Part shown: piece by piece, positions 33,906 through 43,105 of the stretch
Numbering within the stretch: the first letter of the stretch is position 1
How the letters are laid out: each line of letters starts with the position of its first letter
Origin: Elusimicrobiota bacterium
GTDB taxonomy: Bacteria > Elusimicrobiota > Elusimicrobia > UBA1565 > UBA9628
DNA length: 64,000 nucleotides
Assembly: GCA_016194705.1 (NCBI GenBank)
Contig: JACQAZ010000041.1
Span: 62,001-126,000 of the forward strand
Direction of reading: 5' to 3'
Translations under genes and position numbers: made by a program
The notes under the pieces: generated by a model
The model's database searches: none
What the model was told of the DNA's origin: nothing
The model's input: only the letters and a program-made list of their open reading frames with translations

Positions 33906-34930
33906 ACCTCCTGATCTTCCTGTCGGACCGCTGCAACATGACCTGCGACTACTGCTTCCTCGACCTCAACCGCGGCGCGGCGACCGTCCTCGACGCGGAC
34001 GCCGCGTCCAAGGCCGTCGCCGACCATCTCGAGCGTTTCGGCGGCGCGGCGCGCTTCACCATACTCGGCGGCGAGCCCTTCGTGCATTACCCCCGGCTCA
34101 AGGCCCTCTGCGAGGCGATCCGCGCGAAGTCGCCCCAAGCTCCGCTCTCGGTCGTCACCAACGGGACCCTGGCGTGTCCGGAAAAAATGTCGGAGCTCGC
34201 GCGTCTCGATGTCGGGGTGACCGTCAGCCTCGACGGCCGCGCGGACTCGCACGACCGGCATCGCAAGCTCGTCGCGGGCCAGGGTTCTTCTTTGGCCGAA
34301 GCGCTCAAGGCTTTGGAGTCGTGCGACAAGTCGGCTCTGCGCGCCAACATGGTCGTCTGCCGAGACACGGCGGGCTCGCTGCTGAGCAACGTCGAGTCCC
34401 TGCGCGAGCAGGGCTTCAGGGACGTCGCGTTCCACCTCAACGTGCTCGAGCCGTGGTCGGACGGGGACCTCGAGGTCCTGGCCAAGGCCTTGGAGGGCTT
34501 CGCGCGCTACTACAAGACCCTGCGGGCCGCCACGCCGGGCGCCTTGCGCCTTTCGCACGCGGATTCGTTTCCCGAATCGCCGCTCGAGCACCAATACGAC
34601 GACCTCGTCCTCGGCGCCGACGGCCGCTACTACCCGTGCGACGGCCTCTTCGCGCGGTCGTACAAGGAGCTCGACCGTTGGGCCGTCGGAGACGCGCGCG
34701 CCGGCGTCGATTGGAAGGCGCGCGACGGCTGGCACCGCGCCGCGCGCGAGTTCATCCACGCGCGCCTGGAGCGGGCCGGCCACTACAGCTGCGCGCGCGA
34801 GACCTATTTCCACGCCGCCGCGACCGGACGCGACGCCGACCCCGCCGTGCGCGCCTTCCACGCCGCCGACGAGCTGCTCGGCGCGGCGTTAGCCGGTCTT
34901 CGGGCCCAGGAGGACTATGCCGCGCGATGA
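33902..34930 (+). CDS. Radical SAM protein (SPASM-like)
   Basis: 342 aa. SDRCNMTCDYCFLD (Cys11, Cys15, Cys18), ILGGEPFVHYPRL, VSLDGRADSHDRHRK, LGADGRYYPCDGLF and a late YSCARETYF. Paralogue of the 27034 protein. ATG start 33902 in an ATGA overlap; longer upstream readings merely overlap the previous gene. The last of the eleven intact radical SAM domains on the strand. Confidence 0.82.
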   Translation: MNLLIFLSDRCNMTCDYCFLDLNRGAATVLDADAASKAVADHLERFGGAARFTILGGEPFVHYPRLKALCEAIRAKSPQAPLSVVTNGTLACPEKMSELARLDVGVTVSLDGRADSHDRHRKLVAGQGSSLAEALKALESCDKSALRANMVVCRDTAGSLLSNVESLREQGFRDVAFHLNVLEPWSDGDLEVLAKALEGFARYYKTLRAATPGALRLSHADSFPESPLEHQYDDLVLGADGRYYPCDGLFARSYKELDRWAVGDARAGVDWKARDGWHRAAREFIHARLERAGHYSCARETYFHAAATGRDADPAVRAFHAADELLGAALAGLRAQEDYAAR

Positions 34931-36131
34931 GGAAGACGTTCGCGCGGTACCGCGCCCCTCGCCATACGGCGCGGTGCCGGCCCCCGCTGAGCTCGCCGCC
35001 GCCGGGCGGTTTTCCGAGGCCTTCGCCGCGCTGGCCCGCGAGGCGGGCGTCAAGGCGACGCGCGTCCCCGATTTCCGCCTGCGGGAGCGGGACCCGCGCC
35101 AGGACATGCAGTACGGGGAGAGCCTGATGCTGTGCGCCGATCCCAAGCTTTATCGGGAGGCGCGGCGCGCGCTCTCACGGATCAGGACGGCGGCGCCGCG
35201 AAGCGCGGAGGCCTGGCTTCTGAGCGGCATCGTCGAGACCATCCTGGCCCGCTTCAAGGACGCGCAATCTCTGCTCGCGCGCGCCGGCGGGCTGGCCCCG
35301 AAGTCGCCCTGGCCCTCGGCCTGGCGCGGCGTGGCGCGCGCTCTCGAATCGCGCCGGCTCAAGAGCCAGGACGGATTGCGCGAGGCTCTCGCCGACCTCG
35401 ACGCGGCGGCGCAGGGCGAGGCGGCGCGCTTCGTCTACCCCTGGCGCGCGGAGCTGCGCCACGACCTCGAGGACATGGAAGGAGCCCTGCGCGATCTCGA
35501 GCGCATACTCAGCGACGAATCCTCGAGCTTGTGGGCGCGCGTCGAGCGCGGCGAGATCCTTTGCGAGACGGGACGGCACGACGCGGCGCTGGCCGAGTTC
35601 GACCGCCTCGTACGCGAGAACCCGCGCGCCTCCTGGGCTCGCGCACTGCGCGGCCGGACTTTGGCCACCACGGGGCGCGAGGAGGAGTCGCTCTCCGACC
35701 TGCGCCGCGCGGCAGCCCTGGACCCCAAGTCGGCCTCGGCCAAGGCGTGGCTGGCGGAGTCGCTGCGCAAGCTGGGACGCTACGCCGAGGCCTTGAAGAG
35801 CTTGGACGCCGCGTTGCGCCTGGACCCGAGATTCGTGCTCGCCTGGGTCTGGCGCGGGCGAATTCGCCTGCTTTTGGGCCGTTTCGTAGACTCTCTCGAG
35901 GACTTCAACCGCGCGATCCGCCTCGACCCGCGCTACCAACTCGCCTTCGCGTGGCGAGGCGAGGCGCTCTTCAAGCTCGGCCGGCGCCAAGCCGCGGAAC
36001 GCGATTTTCGCCGCGTCGCGCCTCTGGACCTCGCGCGGACCTGGAACCCCGTGCTGCGCGAAGGCCAACGCCTGACGCCCGAGGCCCGGGCGCGCGCGTT
36101 TGAGCGCGACAGGGCGGGAGCGCCCGCGTGA
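34917..36131 (+). CDS. TPR protein
   Basis: 404 aa. After about 60 unrelated residues comes a run of some nine TPR-like units (AWLLSGIVETILARF, WARALRGRTLATTGREEES, AWVWRGRIRLLLGRFVDS, AFAWRGEALFKLGRRQAAE). No signal peptide and no catalytic motif. Soluble, cytoplasmic, probably a protein-interaction scaffold. AGGAGG precedes ATG 34917. Its stop overlaps the GTG of the halogenase-like gene, so the two are likely made together. Confidence 0.75.
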   Translation: MPRDEEDVRAVPRPSPYGAVPAPAELAAAGRFSEAFAALAREAGVKATRVPDFRLRERDPRQDMQYGESLMLCADPKLYREARRALSRIRTAAPRSAEAWLLSGIVETILARFKDAQSLLARAGGLAPKSPWPSAWRGVARALESRRLKSQDGLREALADLDAAAQGEAARFVYPWRAELRHDLEDMEGALRDLERILSDESSSLWARVERGEILCETGRHDAALAEFDRLVRENPRASWARALRGRTLATTGREEESLSDLRRAAALDPKSASAKAWLAESLRKLGRYAEALKSLDAALRLDPRFVLAWVWRGRIRLLLGRFVDSLEDFNRAIRLDPRYQLAFAWRGEALFKLGRRQAAERDFRRVAPLDLARTWNPVLREGQRLTPEARARAFERDRAGAPA

Positions 36132-37882
36132 GCAAGCGCTGGGACCTCGTCGTCGTAGGCGCCGGTCCCGCCGGGTGTACCTTGGCGACCTTGGTCAAGA
36201 AGCACGAGCCCAAGCGGCGCGTCCTAATATTGGAGAAATGTCCGGGCCCGCGTCATCATATCGGAGAATCGCTGCTGCCGGGGATCGTCCCGATATTGAA
36301 GGAAATGGGCGTCTTCGAGAAGATCGACTCGGCCGGCTTCCCGCGCAAAATCGGCGCCAACTACGTCTGGGGCCGCGGGCGCGAGGTCTGGGAGAACGAC
36401 TTCAACGACGTCAACGTCAAGGAGATGATCGAGCGCCGCGGCGGCATCCCCGAGAAGATCGAATACGCCTGGCAGGTGCGGCGCTCGCTCTACGACGAGA
36501 TCCTGCTGCGCCACGCGCAGGAGAACGGCGTCGAGGTCCTCCGCGGGACCGCCGCCCTCGAGCCCATCGAGAAGGCCGGGCGAGTCGTGGGCTTGCGCGC
36601 GCGCGGGGCCGCCGGCGAGCGCGTTCTCTCCTGCGAGTTCCTCGCCGACTGCAGCGGCCAGAGCGGATTTCTCTCGCGCTTCAAGAAGGTCCGGGAGTAC
36701 AACCCCGAGCTCAAGAACGTCGCGGCCTACGCCTATTTCCAAGGCGCGCCTTGGAAATACAGCTACAACGGGCACCCGGACAAGACCAAGATCTTCATCT
36801 GTTCGACCGGCTGCGGCTGGTTCTGGTACATCCCGATCGCCAAGGACATCGTCTCGGTGGGTCTGGTCACGAGCCAGGCGCATCTCAAGAGCACGGGCCT
36901 GACTCCCGAGGATCTGTTCCAGAAGGAGCTCGCGCGCTGCGCCGAGGTCGCGCCGCTGCTCGCGCGGGCGCGCCGCATCGAGGACTTCGACGGCAGCGGC
37001 CAGAGCTTCTTCACCGTGAACGACTGGTCGTACCTCAACGTGTCGGCCTCGGGCCCCGGCTGGCTCGCGGCGGGCGACGCCGCGGTCTTCGTCGACCCGA
37101 TCCTTTCATCCGGCGTCACGCTCGCGCATCTCGGGGCCCACCGCGCGGCCTACACCTTGCTGACCCAGTGGAGCCGTTCGAGCGCGCCCCAGCGCGCGGG
37201 CCTCTGGCGCGACTACGACCTGTTCTGCCGCGAGTCGGCCGAGCAGTTCCTCGCACTGGCGCTGTTCTGGTACGGCAACGATCGCCGCGCCGAGAAATGG
37301 TGGGGCCGCGCCAAGGAACTGCAGAAGGCCTGGCTGCCCGTCGAGATGTCGGACCACCTGGCCTTCGTGACCGTCTCGGCCGGCCTGACCCGCTTCTACG
37401 AGCGGGCGTTCACCGCGGCGGGGCTGGCCTCCGAGCGCGCCCTGCGCCCGAAGGACCTGCCGTTCTATGTCTCGGTCTTGGGGGAGAGCGGGGCGCTCGA
37501 AGAGAGCGCGGCTCGAGCCTACGCCGATTCGGACCGCCCTCGGCTCCTGTTCCCTTTCGTCGAGGAGGTCGTCTATTTCCCGGCTCCCGGCGGCGCGCGC
37601 CTTCAGCCCGCCAAGCGCGTGCGCTTCGTCAAGCGCGACCCGAAGATTGGGCTCAACGACGCCTTGAACCCCCGCCTGGTCGTCACGCGCTACCACCTCC
37701 AGCTGCTCGGTCTCATCGACGGGGCGAGGACCGCGGGCGAGGTTTTCGAGAGAGCCGCGAAGCTCGGAGTGCCGGCGTGGTGGCTCGAGGGACCCGCGAG
37801 GTCCTTCCTGACCGAGCTCTCGATCCAAGGCGTGCTCTCCGCCGTCCCGAGCAAGCCGGCGCTGGCGGGGAAGGGAGCATGA
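36128..37882 (+). CDS. Flavin-dependent halogenase-like protein with C-terminal PqqD/RRE-like domain
   Basis: 584 aa. FAD-binding GAGPAG at 11-16; PRHHIGESLLPG as in halogenases; WFWYIP (231-236) matches the WxWxIP fingerprint; GFPRKIG places Lys74 at the position of the catalytic lysine (Lys79 in PrnA). GWLAAGDAAVFVDPILSSGV is the second FAD motif. Residues about 520-575 (LLGLIDGARTAGEVFERA ... LTELSIQGVLS) look like a PqqD/RiPP-recognition winged helix. Predicted to chlorinate or brominate, perhaps a peptide-bound residue; a geranylgeranyl-reductase-like oxidoreductase is the alternative. Start GTG 36128. Confidence 0.78.
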   Translation: MSKRWDLVVVGAGPAGCTLATLVKKHEPKRRVLILEKCPGPRHHIGESLLPGIVPILKEMGVFEKIDSAGFPRKIGANYVWGRGREVWENDFNDVNVKEMIERRGGIPEKIEYAWQVRRSLYDEILLRHAQENGVEVLRGTAALEPIEKAGRVVGLRARGAAGERVLSCEFLADCSGQSGFLSRFKKVREYNPELKNVAAYAYFQGAPWKYSYNGHPDKTKIFICSTGCGWFWYIPIAKDIVSVGLVTSQAHLKSTGLTPEDLFQKELARCAEVAPLLARARRIEDFDGSGQSFFTVNDWSYLNVSASGPGWLAAGDAAVFVDPILSSGVTLAHLGAHRAAYTLLTQWSRSSAPQRAGLWRDYDLFCRESAEQFLALALFWYGNDRRAEKWWGRAKELQKAWLPVEMSDHLAFVTVSAGLTRFYERAFTAAGLASERALRPKDLPFYVSVLGESGALEESAARAYADSDRPRLLFPFVEEVVYFPAPGGARLQPAKRVRFVKRDPKIGLNDALNPRLVVTRYHLQLLGLIDGARTAGEVFERAAKLGVPAWWLEGPARSFLTELSIQGVLSAVPSKPALAGKGA

Positions 37883-39471
37883 AGGGCTACCGCGCGAAGG
37901 TCGCCGTCATGGCCGCGATGGCGCGCGGCCGCAAGCGGGTCGACCGGAAGGATTTCAAGGGCGCGATCCGCCTCTTCGACGAGGCCGTGCGGCTCGACGC
38001 GCAATGCGCCCAGGCCTACCTCTATCGCGCCGGCCTCAAGCTGCTCGTGCGCGACGACGCCGGGGCTCTCTCGGATTTCCGCGCGATCTCGGGACTCGAC
38101 CATTCGCATCTGCCGGCCTACCGAGATTTGACGACCCTCTCGGCCGAAGAGTTCCCCGAGCTCATCGCGGCCGCGGAACGCGTGCTGCGCCTCGCCCCGC
38201 GCTGCGCTTGGGCGCATGTGTTCCACGCCTTCTCACTGCGCAGCCTCATGCGCTACGAGGACGCGATCCGCGATCTCGACCGCGCCGTTGCCTGCGAGCC
38301 CCGTTCCGCCGCGCTGTGGGCCATGCGCTCGCGCGTGAAGCTGACCAACCGCCAGAAGCTCTACGACGGCGTGCGCGACATGGAGAAGGCGGTCTCCTTG
38401 GCTCCCGAATGGGGCTGGCTCAACTGCTGGCTCGGCGAGGCCCTGCGCCATCAGGGCGAGTTCCGGCGCGCGCTCAAGTCGCTCGACCGCGGACTCGCGC
38501 TCGACGCACGCTACCTGCGCGGCCACGCCTGGCGCGGCGGGGTCCTCGTGGCTTTGGGGAGACATAAGGATGCCGTCCGTTCGCTGACGCGTTCGCTGGC
38601 TTTCGACCCCATCTATCACTACGACTTCGAATACACGGCCGATCAGAAATCCTGGGCGCACAACCAAAGGATGCTCGCCCACCGCGGCCTCGGAAGCGTC
38701 CCGCGGGCGCTCGACGACCTCAACAAGGCCCATGCCTTCGGCCCGCGCTACGCTTGGGTCTATAATCCGGACCAAGAAGCGGGGATCTTCCAGAAGGGGA
38801 TCGCCGAGCTCGACGAAGCCATCGCGAAGACGCCGCGGCTGGCGTGGGCCTTCGCCTGGCGCGGCTGGACCTACGAGCATTGGGGCCGTCTCGAGGAGGC
38901 GCTCAATGATTTTTCCCAGGCGCTGCGGCTCTCGCCGCGGCTGGCCTGGCCCTGGGCCTGGCGGGGCAAGGCCCTGCTGGCCCTGAGCCGCGCGGACGAG
39001 GCGCTGAGCTGTCTCGATCGCGCGATCCGGCTCGACGGCGGCTACGCCCAGGCCTTCGGCTGGCGGGGCGAGGCGCGGCGTCTGCTCGGGCGGCTGGCTC
39101 CGGCGGCCGACGATTTCACGCGGGCCATCCGTCTCGATCACCGCGCGGCCTGGGCCTTCGCCGGACGCGGAGAGTGCCGGCAGAAGCAGGGACGCACCCT
39201 CGAGTCGCTGCGCGATCTCGACCGCGCCTTGGCGATCTGCCCCGATTACGCCGAGGCTCTGGCCTGGCGCGCGGAGAGCCGGCGCCTCTTGGGCGAGCTC
39301 AAGGGAGCTCTGGCCGACGCCGACGCGGCCCTGTCTCTCAAGCCGGGCTTGGTGCTGGTCTACGTCACGCGCGCCTTGGTCAAACAGGGCTTGCGCGATT
39401 ACAAGGGCCAGCTCGCCGATTTCCGCCGCGCGGCGCGGCTCGATCCGACTTTGCTGGAGGCGCGCGGATGA
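37879..39471 (+). CDS. TPR protein
   Basis: 530 aa, TPR repeats almost from end to end (DFKGAIRLFDEAVRLDA at the start; AFAWRGWTYEHWGRLEE, AWPWAWRGKALLALSR, AFGWRGEARRLLGR, AWAFAGRGECRQKQGR further on). No signal peptide or enzyme motif. ATG start 37879 overlaps the halogenase stop; ATGA overlap with the next gene. Likely scaffold; related in design to 52582. Confidence 0.78.
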   Translation: MKGYRAKVAVMAAMARGRKRVDRKDFKGAIRLFDEAVRLDAQCAQAYLYRAGLKLLVRDDAGALSDFRAISGLDHSHLPAYRDLTTLSAEEFPELIAAAERVLRLAPRCAWAHVFHAFSLRSLMRYEDAIRDLDRAVACEPRSAALWAMRSRVKLTNRQKLYDGVRDMEKAVSLAPEWGWLNCWLGEALRHQGEFRRALKSLDRGLALDARYLRGHAWRGGVLVALGRHKDAVRSLTRSLAFDPIYHYDFEYTADQKSWAHNQRMLAHRGLGSVPRALDDLNKAHAFGPRYAWVYNPDQEAGIFQKGIAELDEAIAKTPRLAWAFAWRGWTYEHWGRLEEALNDFSQALRLSPRLAWPWAWRGKALLALSRADEALSCLDRAIRLDGGYAQAFGWRGEARRLLGRLAPAADDFTRAIRLDHRAAWAFAGRGECRQKQGRTLESLRDLDRALAICPDYAEALAWRAESRRLLGELKGALADADAALSLKPGLVLVYVTRALVKQGLRDYKGQLADFRRAARLDPTLLEARG

Positions 39472-41060
39472 TCGAAGGCCCCGCCGCCTCGCTGCTGCTG
39501 GGCTTCGCCAAGACGACCCTGGTGCATCGCCACGCCTTCATCCCCAGCCCTTCCCAGACCCGCGAGATCGGCTGCGGCGCGCGCCTGCCGCGCTCGTTCT
39601 GGCCGGCGGTCTCGGAGGCACTGGCCTGGAGCGGCGAGGCGCAGAGAGAATCCGTCGAGGCGGCCATCGGCGCCGGGAAGTGGCCGCTCGCCGCCAAGAG
39701 GCTCGAGCGGGAGCCTTCGCTGCGCGTCCTGCGCGCGGTGATCCTGCTCTTCGGAGCGAAGCCCGGCGGAGAGTCTCTGTTCGACGGCTTCATCGAGCGC
39801 TACGCAGCGCGCGCGGGGTGCGCCGAGCTCGAGGCTCTGGCGGCCGAACATCCGGAGCACTGGCCGGCCTGGGTCTGGCTCGGCCTGGCTCAGCTGCGGC
39901 GCTGCGAGTTCGCGGCGGCGAAAGGGAGCTTCGACCGGCTCGTCAAGCTCAGGCCCGACTGGGCCTGGGCGTATCTTCTGCGCAGCGAGTGGGGCCGAGT
40001 CGACATCGAGTTCGGCCCGGCGCTGCGGGACCTCGACCGCGCCGCCCGGCTCGAACCGGCGAACGCCTGGGTCTACGCCCTGCGTTCGCGCGTCCGCTTC
40101 CAGAAGGAGCCGGGCCCCGACGGGATCAAAGACCTCGACGAGGCCGTTCGTCTCGACGCTGGAGCGGGCTGGATGCGCGCCTGGCGCGGCGACGCGCGGC
40201 GCAAGCTCGGAAACGCCAAGGGCGCCGTCGAGGACCTGCTCGCGGCCAAGCGGCTCGAGCCGGAGTACGACCGCACCTATCTTTGGCTGGGCAAGGTCCT
40301 GCAGTCCTTGGGCCTCCACGAGCGCGCCTTGGCGTCCCTCGACGAGGCCGTCTCGCGCTGCCCCTACTTCGAGAAGGCTTTCAGCCAGAGAAGCCAGGTC
40401 CTCAGGCGTTTGGGCCGCTGCGCGGAGGCGATCAAGGATCTCAACGAAGCCGTGCGCGTCAACCACCGGCACAATTGGCTCGGCAGCTGGACCGCCGAGA
40501 CCTACCCCTTGCGTCCGGAACACTTTGAATCGCTCGAGACCCTGCGCGCGTTCTGCGCGAGGGCGCCGCGTTCCGCTTGGGGGCTGGCGTGGCTCGGAGA
40601 GTCGAAGGTCCAGGCCGGAGACCTCCTTGGGGGACTGGCCGATCTGGACGCGGCTCTGCGGTCCCCGTCGAGCCCGTGCCGCGCCTGGGCCTACGCCTGG
40701 CGCGGCGAGGCCCAGCTGCGGCGCGGCAGCCTCGAGCGAGCGGCGGCCGACCTCGACCGCGCTCTGCGGCTCGACCCATCCTACGGGCGCGCCTACGCAT
40801 GGCGCGGACGCCTCAACCAGCTCGAAGGCCGGCACAAGGCTGCCGCGGCGGACTTGAGCCGCGCCGTCGGCGACTCCTTGGTCGAGTACTCGTGGCTCTA
40901 CCACTGGAGAGCCCTCTCCTACGCCGGACTCAAGGATTGGCGGCGGGCGGCCAGCGACGCGCGGGCGGCCGTGTCGCTCGAGCCCCATCGCCCCGAGTTC
41001 CGCGAGGCCTTGGCGAGGACGGCGCGGCGCCGTCCCCCGGTGCCCCTGGGGGCCGCATGA
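39468..41060 (+). CDS. TPR protein, paralogue of the TPR arm of the 29224 fusion
   Basis: 530 aa. A unique N-terminus of about 100 residues, then TPR units. The order of segments (WAWAYLLRSEWGR, ALRSRVRFQKEPG, GWMRAWRGDARRKLG, CPYFEKAF, NHRHNWLGSW) matches the N-terminal arm of the TPR-radical SAM protein at 29224, so the two derive from one ancestor. It may compete for, or bridge, the same partners. Overlaps both neighbours by 4 nt. Confidence 0.78.
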   Translation: MIEGPAASLLLGFAKTTLVHRHAFIPSPSQTREIGCGARLPRSFWPAVSEALAWSGEAQRESVEAAIGAGKWPLAAKRLEREPSLRVLRAVILLFGAKPGGESLFDGFIERYAARAGCAELEALAAEHPEHWPAWVWLGLAQLRRCEFAAAKGSFDRLVKLRPDWAWAYLLRSEWGRVDIEFGPALRDLDRAARLEPANAWVYALRSRVRFQKEPGPDGIKDLDEAVRLDAGAGWMRAWRGDARRKLGNAKGAVEDLLAAKRLEPEYDRTYLWLGKVLQSLGLHERALASLDEAVSRCPYFEKAFSQRSQVLRRLGRCAEAIKDLNEAVRVNHRHNWLGSWTAETYPLRPEHFESLETLRAFCARAPRSAWGLAWLGESKVQAGDLLGGLADLDAALRSPSSPCRAWAYAWRGEAQLRRGSLERAAADLDRALRLDPSYGRAYAWRGRLNQLEGRHKAAAADLSRAVGDSLVEYSWLYHWRALSYAGLKDWRRAASDARAAVSLEPHRPEFREALARTARRRPPVPLGAA

Positions 41061-43105
41061 AGGGGCGCCATCTCGCCGCGCGCTTCGAACGCCCGAGTTG
41101 GTGGGAGAAGCTCGAGTCGCCGAGCTCCCGCTTCGGCTGGCCTTTCGTGCCCGAGTACGACCTGGATTTTTTCCGCAAGCTCCAGCACGCGGAGCTCTCC
41201 GAGGCCCTCAAGGCCGCGCAGCGCGAGCTGGAGCTTGCGGAGAGCCCGCGCCGGCTCTCCGAGCGCGGGCGGCTGAGGCGCGTGCTCGGCGACCGGAGCG
41301 GCGCCGCGCGGGACCTCAAGCGCGCCTTGGACCTCGAGCCGGACAACGCCGCGGCGCACGCGTGGCTGGGCGAGCTGGGTCTAGGTAGCCCGGAGTCCGA
41401 GCGGACTCTCAGCCGCGCGATCGTCCTTGCGCCGGATCTTTTCTGGGCCTATTTGTATCGCGGGGCCGGCCGTCTCTTGAGGGGCGAGGCGCGAGCGGCG
41501 CGCGAAGACCTCGAGCGCCTCATCGCGCTCGAGCCGGGGACCGGGCTTGGCCGCCTGCTCTTGGGAGCGGCCGAGGAAAAGCTGGGGCGAAGGACCTTGG
41601 CGGTCAAGGCGTACGCCGCGGCGGCGCGCGCCGCGCCGACGTGTTCGGCCGCGTACCTGCTGTGGAGCCGGGCTGAGGCCGATCGCTCGCGGTCGGCCCG
41701 GGCCTGCGAGAAGGCCTTCGACGCCGATCCCGATTACGCGCACCTGGCCCTCTTCCAATACGAGGGGGGCTCGAGCTGGGAGGCCTACCTGGCGGGACTT
41801 CGGCGCTTCGCCTTCAAAGAGCCCGAGCGGGCGGTCTGCGTGCGCTTCACCACGGACGACACGAGGTTCTCGCCGTACCATTTCAAGACGGTCGAGCGGG
41901 CGCGGCGGCTCGAGGCCCGCCGTCCGCGAAGCGCCTGGGCCGCGGCCCTTCTGGGCCGGGCGATCTCGCGCTGTCCTCCGGCTCCCGGGCGGGACCGCGC
42001 CGCGCGGCGGTGGCTCGACCGCGCCGTGGCTTTGGCCCCGGACAAAGGCTGGCCCTACGCTTGGAGGGCGCTGGCGCTCGTGCGCCGCTCTCCCGGCCCT
42101 GCCCTCCAGGATCTCAACGCCTGCCTCAGGCTGCAGCCGTTCTATTACCGGGCCCACGGCTGGCGCGGCGCGCTCTTGCGGCGCCTGGGCCGCGCGCGCG
42201 AGGGACTCTCCGACCTTGACCGCGCCGTGGCGGCCGACGAAAGCTATCCGTTCTCGGTCCACGAGCGCTCGCTGGCGCGCCGCGCCCTCGGCGATTTCGT
42301 GGGCGCGGCCCTGGATCTTGACCGCGCCTTCCGGCTGGATTTCCGCTATTCCTGGGTCTACGCCGTGGGACGGGAGTCGTCGGCCGCGGAATTGGCCGAT
42401 GGGCTCGCCGAGCTCGACCGGGCCGTCGCGCTGCATCGGCACGTCCCGTCGCTGCTCGTCTGGCGCGGACAACTGCGCCTGCAGCGGCGCGAGTTCTCGC
42501 GCGCGTTCGTCGATTTCGAGCGGGCCGTGCATTTGGACCCTCACCACGCCTTGGCCCACGGCTGGCACGGCCGGGGCCTCGTCGAAAGCGGCCAACCCGG
42601 CGCCGCGCGGGCCTATTTGGCGAGGGCCGTCGAGCTCGAGCCCGAGGCGTGGATCTTCCAGGGCTGGCTTGCGGAGGCGGAGTTCCGGGCGCGGACGCGG
42701 CGCAGCGCGCTGAAGAGGATCGACGCCGTCCTCAAGGCCAGGCCCAAGACCTGGTGGGCGTACGATCAGCGCGCGGGCTACCGCCTCGAGATGGGACGGC
42801 CGCGCCAGGCCTTAGCCGACGTCCGCGCCGCCCTCGAGCTGGAGGGCCGTCACGTCGACGGCTATTACCTCGAGGCAAGGGTCCGGCTCGCCCTGTCGGA
42901 TCTTTCGGGCGCCTTGCAGGCCGTGGAGAAGGCCCTGACGATCTCGCCGAACCTGGGCCGCGCCTATCTCCTGCGGGCGCGGATCTTGGAGGCTCTGGGG
43001 CGCCACGACGGCGTGCTCAGCGACTACCGCACGGTGTACGAGAAGTTCCCCTATCTCTTCAACGAAGAGCAGCTGCGGCGCGTGGAGGTCCTGCTCAAGA
43101 GATGA
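41057..43105 (+). CDS. TPR protein, tandem paralogue A
   Basis: 682 aa. N-terminal signature WEKLESPSSRFGWPFVPEYD then LDFFRKLQHAELSEAL is shared with the genes at 43102 and 46167. TPR units follow throughout, including a conserved RRFAFKEPERA loop and HHALAHGWHGRGLVESGQP. No catalytic motif or signal peptide. Start ATG 41057 in an ATGA overlap; a longer in-frame reading upstream overlaps the preceding gene. Confidence 0.78.
   Translation: MKGRHLAARFERPSWWEKLESPSSRFGWPFVPEYDLDFFRKLQHAELSEALKAAQRELELAESPRRLSERGRLRRVLGDRSGAARDLKRALDLEPDNAAAHAWLGELGLGSPESERTLSRAIVLAPDLFWAYLYRGAGRLLRGEARAAREDLERLIALEPGTGLGRLLLGAAEEKLGRRTLAVKAYAAAARAAPTCSAAYLLWSRAEADRSRSARACEKAFDADPDYAHLALFQYEGGSSWEAYLAGLRRFAFKEPERAVCVRFTTDDTRFSPYHFKTVERARRLEARRPRSAWAAALLGRAISRCPPAPGRDRAARRWLDRAVALAPDKGWPYAWRALALVRRSPGPALQDLNACLRLQPFYYRAHGWRGALLRRLGRAREGLSDLDRAVAADESYPFSVHERSLARRALGDFVGAALDLDRAFRLDFRYSWVYAVGRESSAAELADGLAELDRAVALHRHVPSLLVWRGQLRLQRREFSRAFVDFERAVHLDPHHALAHGWHGRGLVESGQPGAARAYLARAVELEPEAWIFQGWLAEAEFRARTRRSALKRIDAVLKARPKTWWAYDQRAGYRLEMGRPRQALADVRAALELEGRHVDGYYLEARVRLALSDLSGALQAVEKALTISPNLGRAYLLRARILEALGRHDGVLSDYRTVYEKFPYLFNEEQLRRVEVLLKR

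Noticed and set aside
36128..37882. Geranylgeranyl reductase as primary call for the flavoprotein
   Set aside because: WxWxIP, the lysine position and the PRHHIGESLLP segment fit halogenases better; kept only as an alternative.
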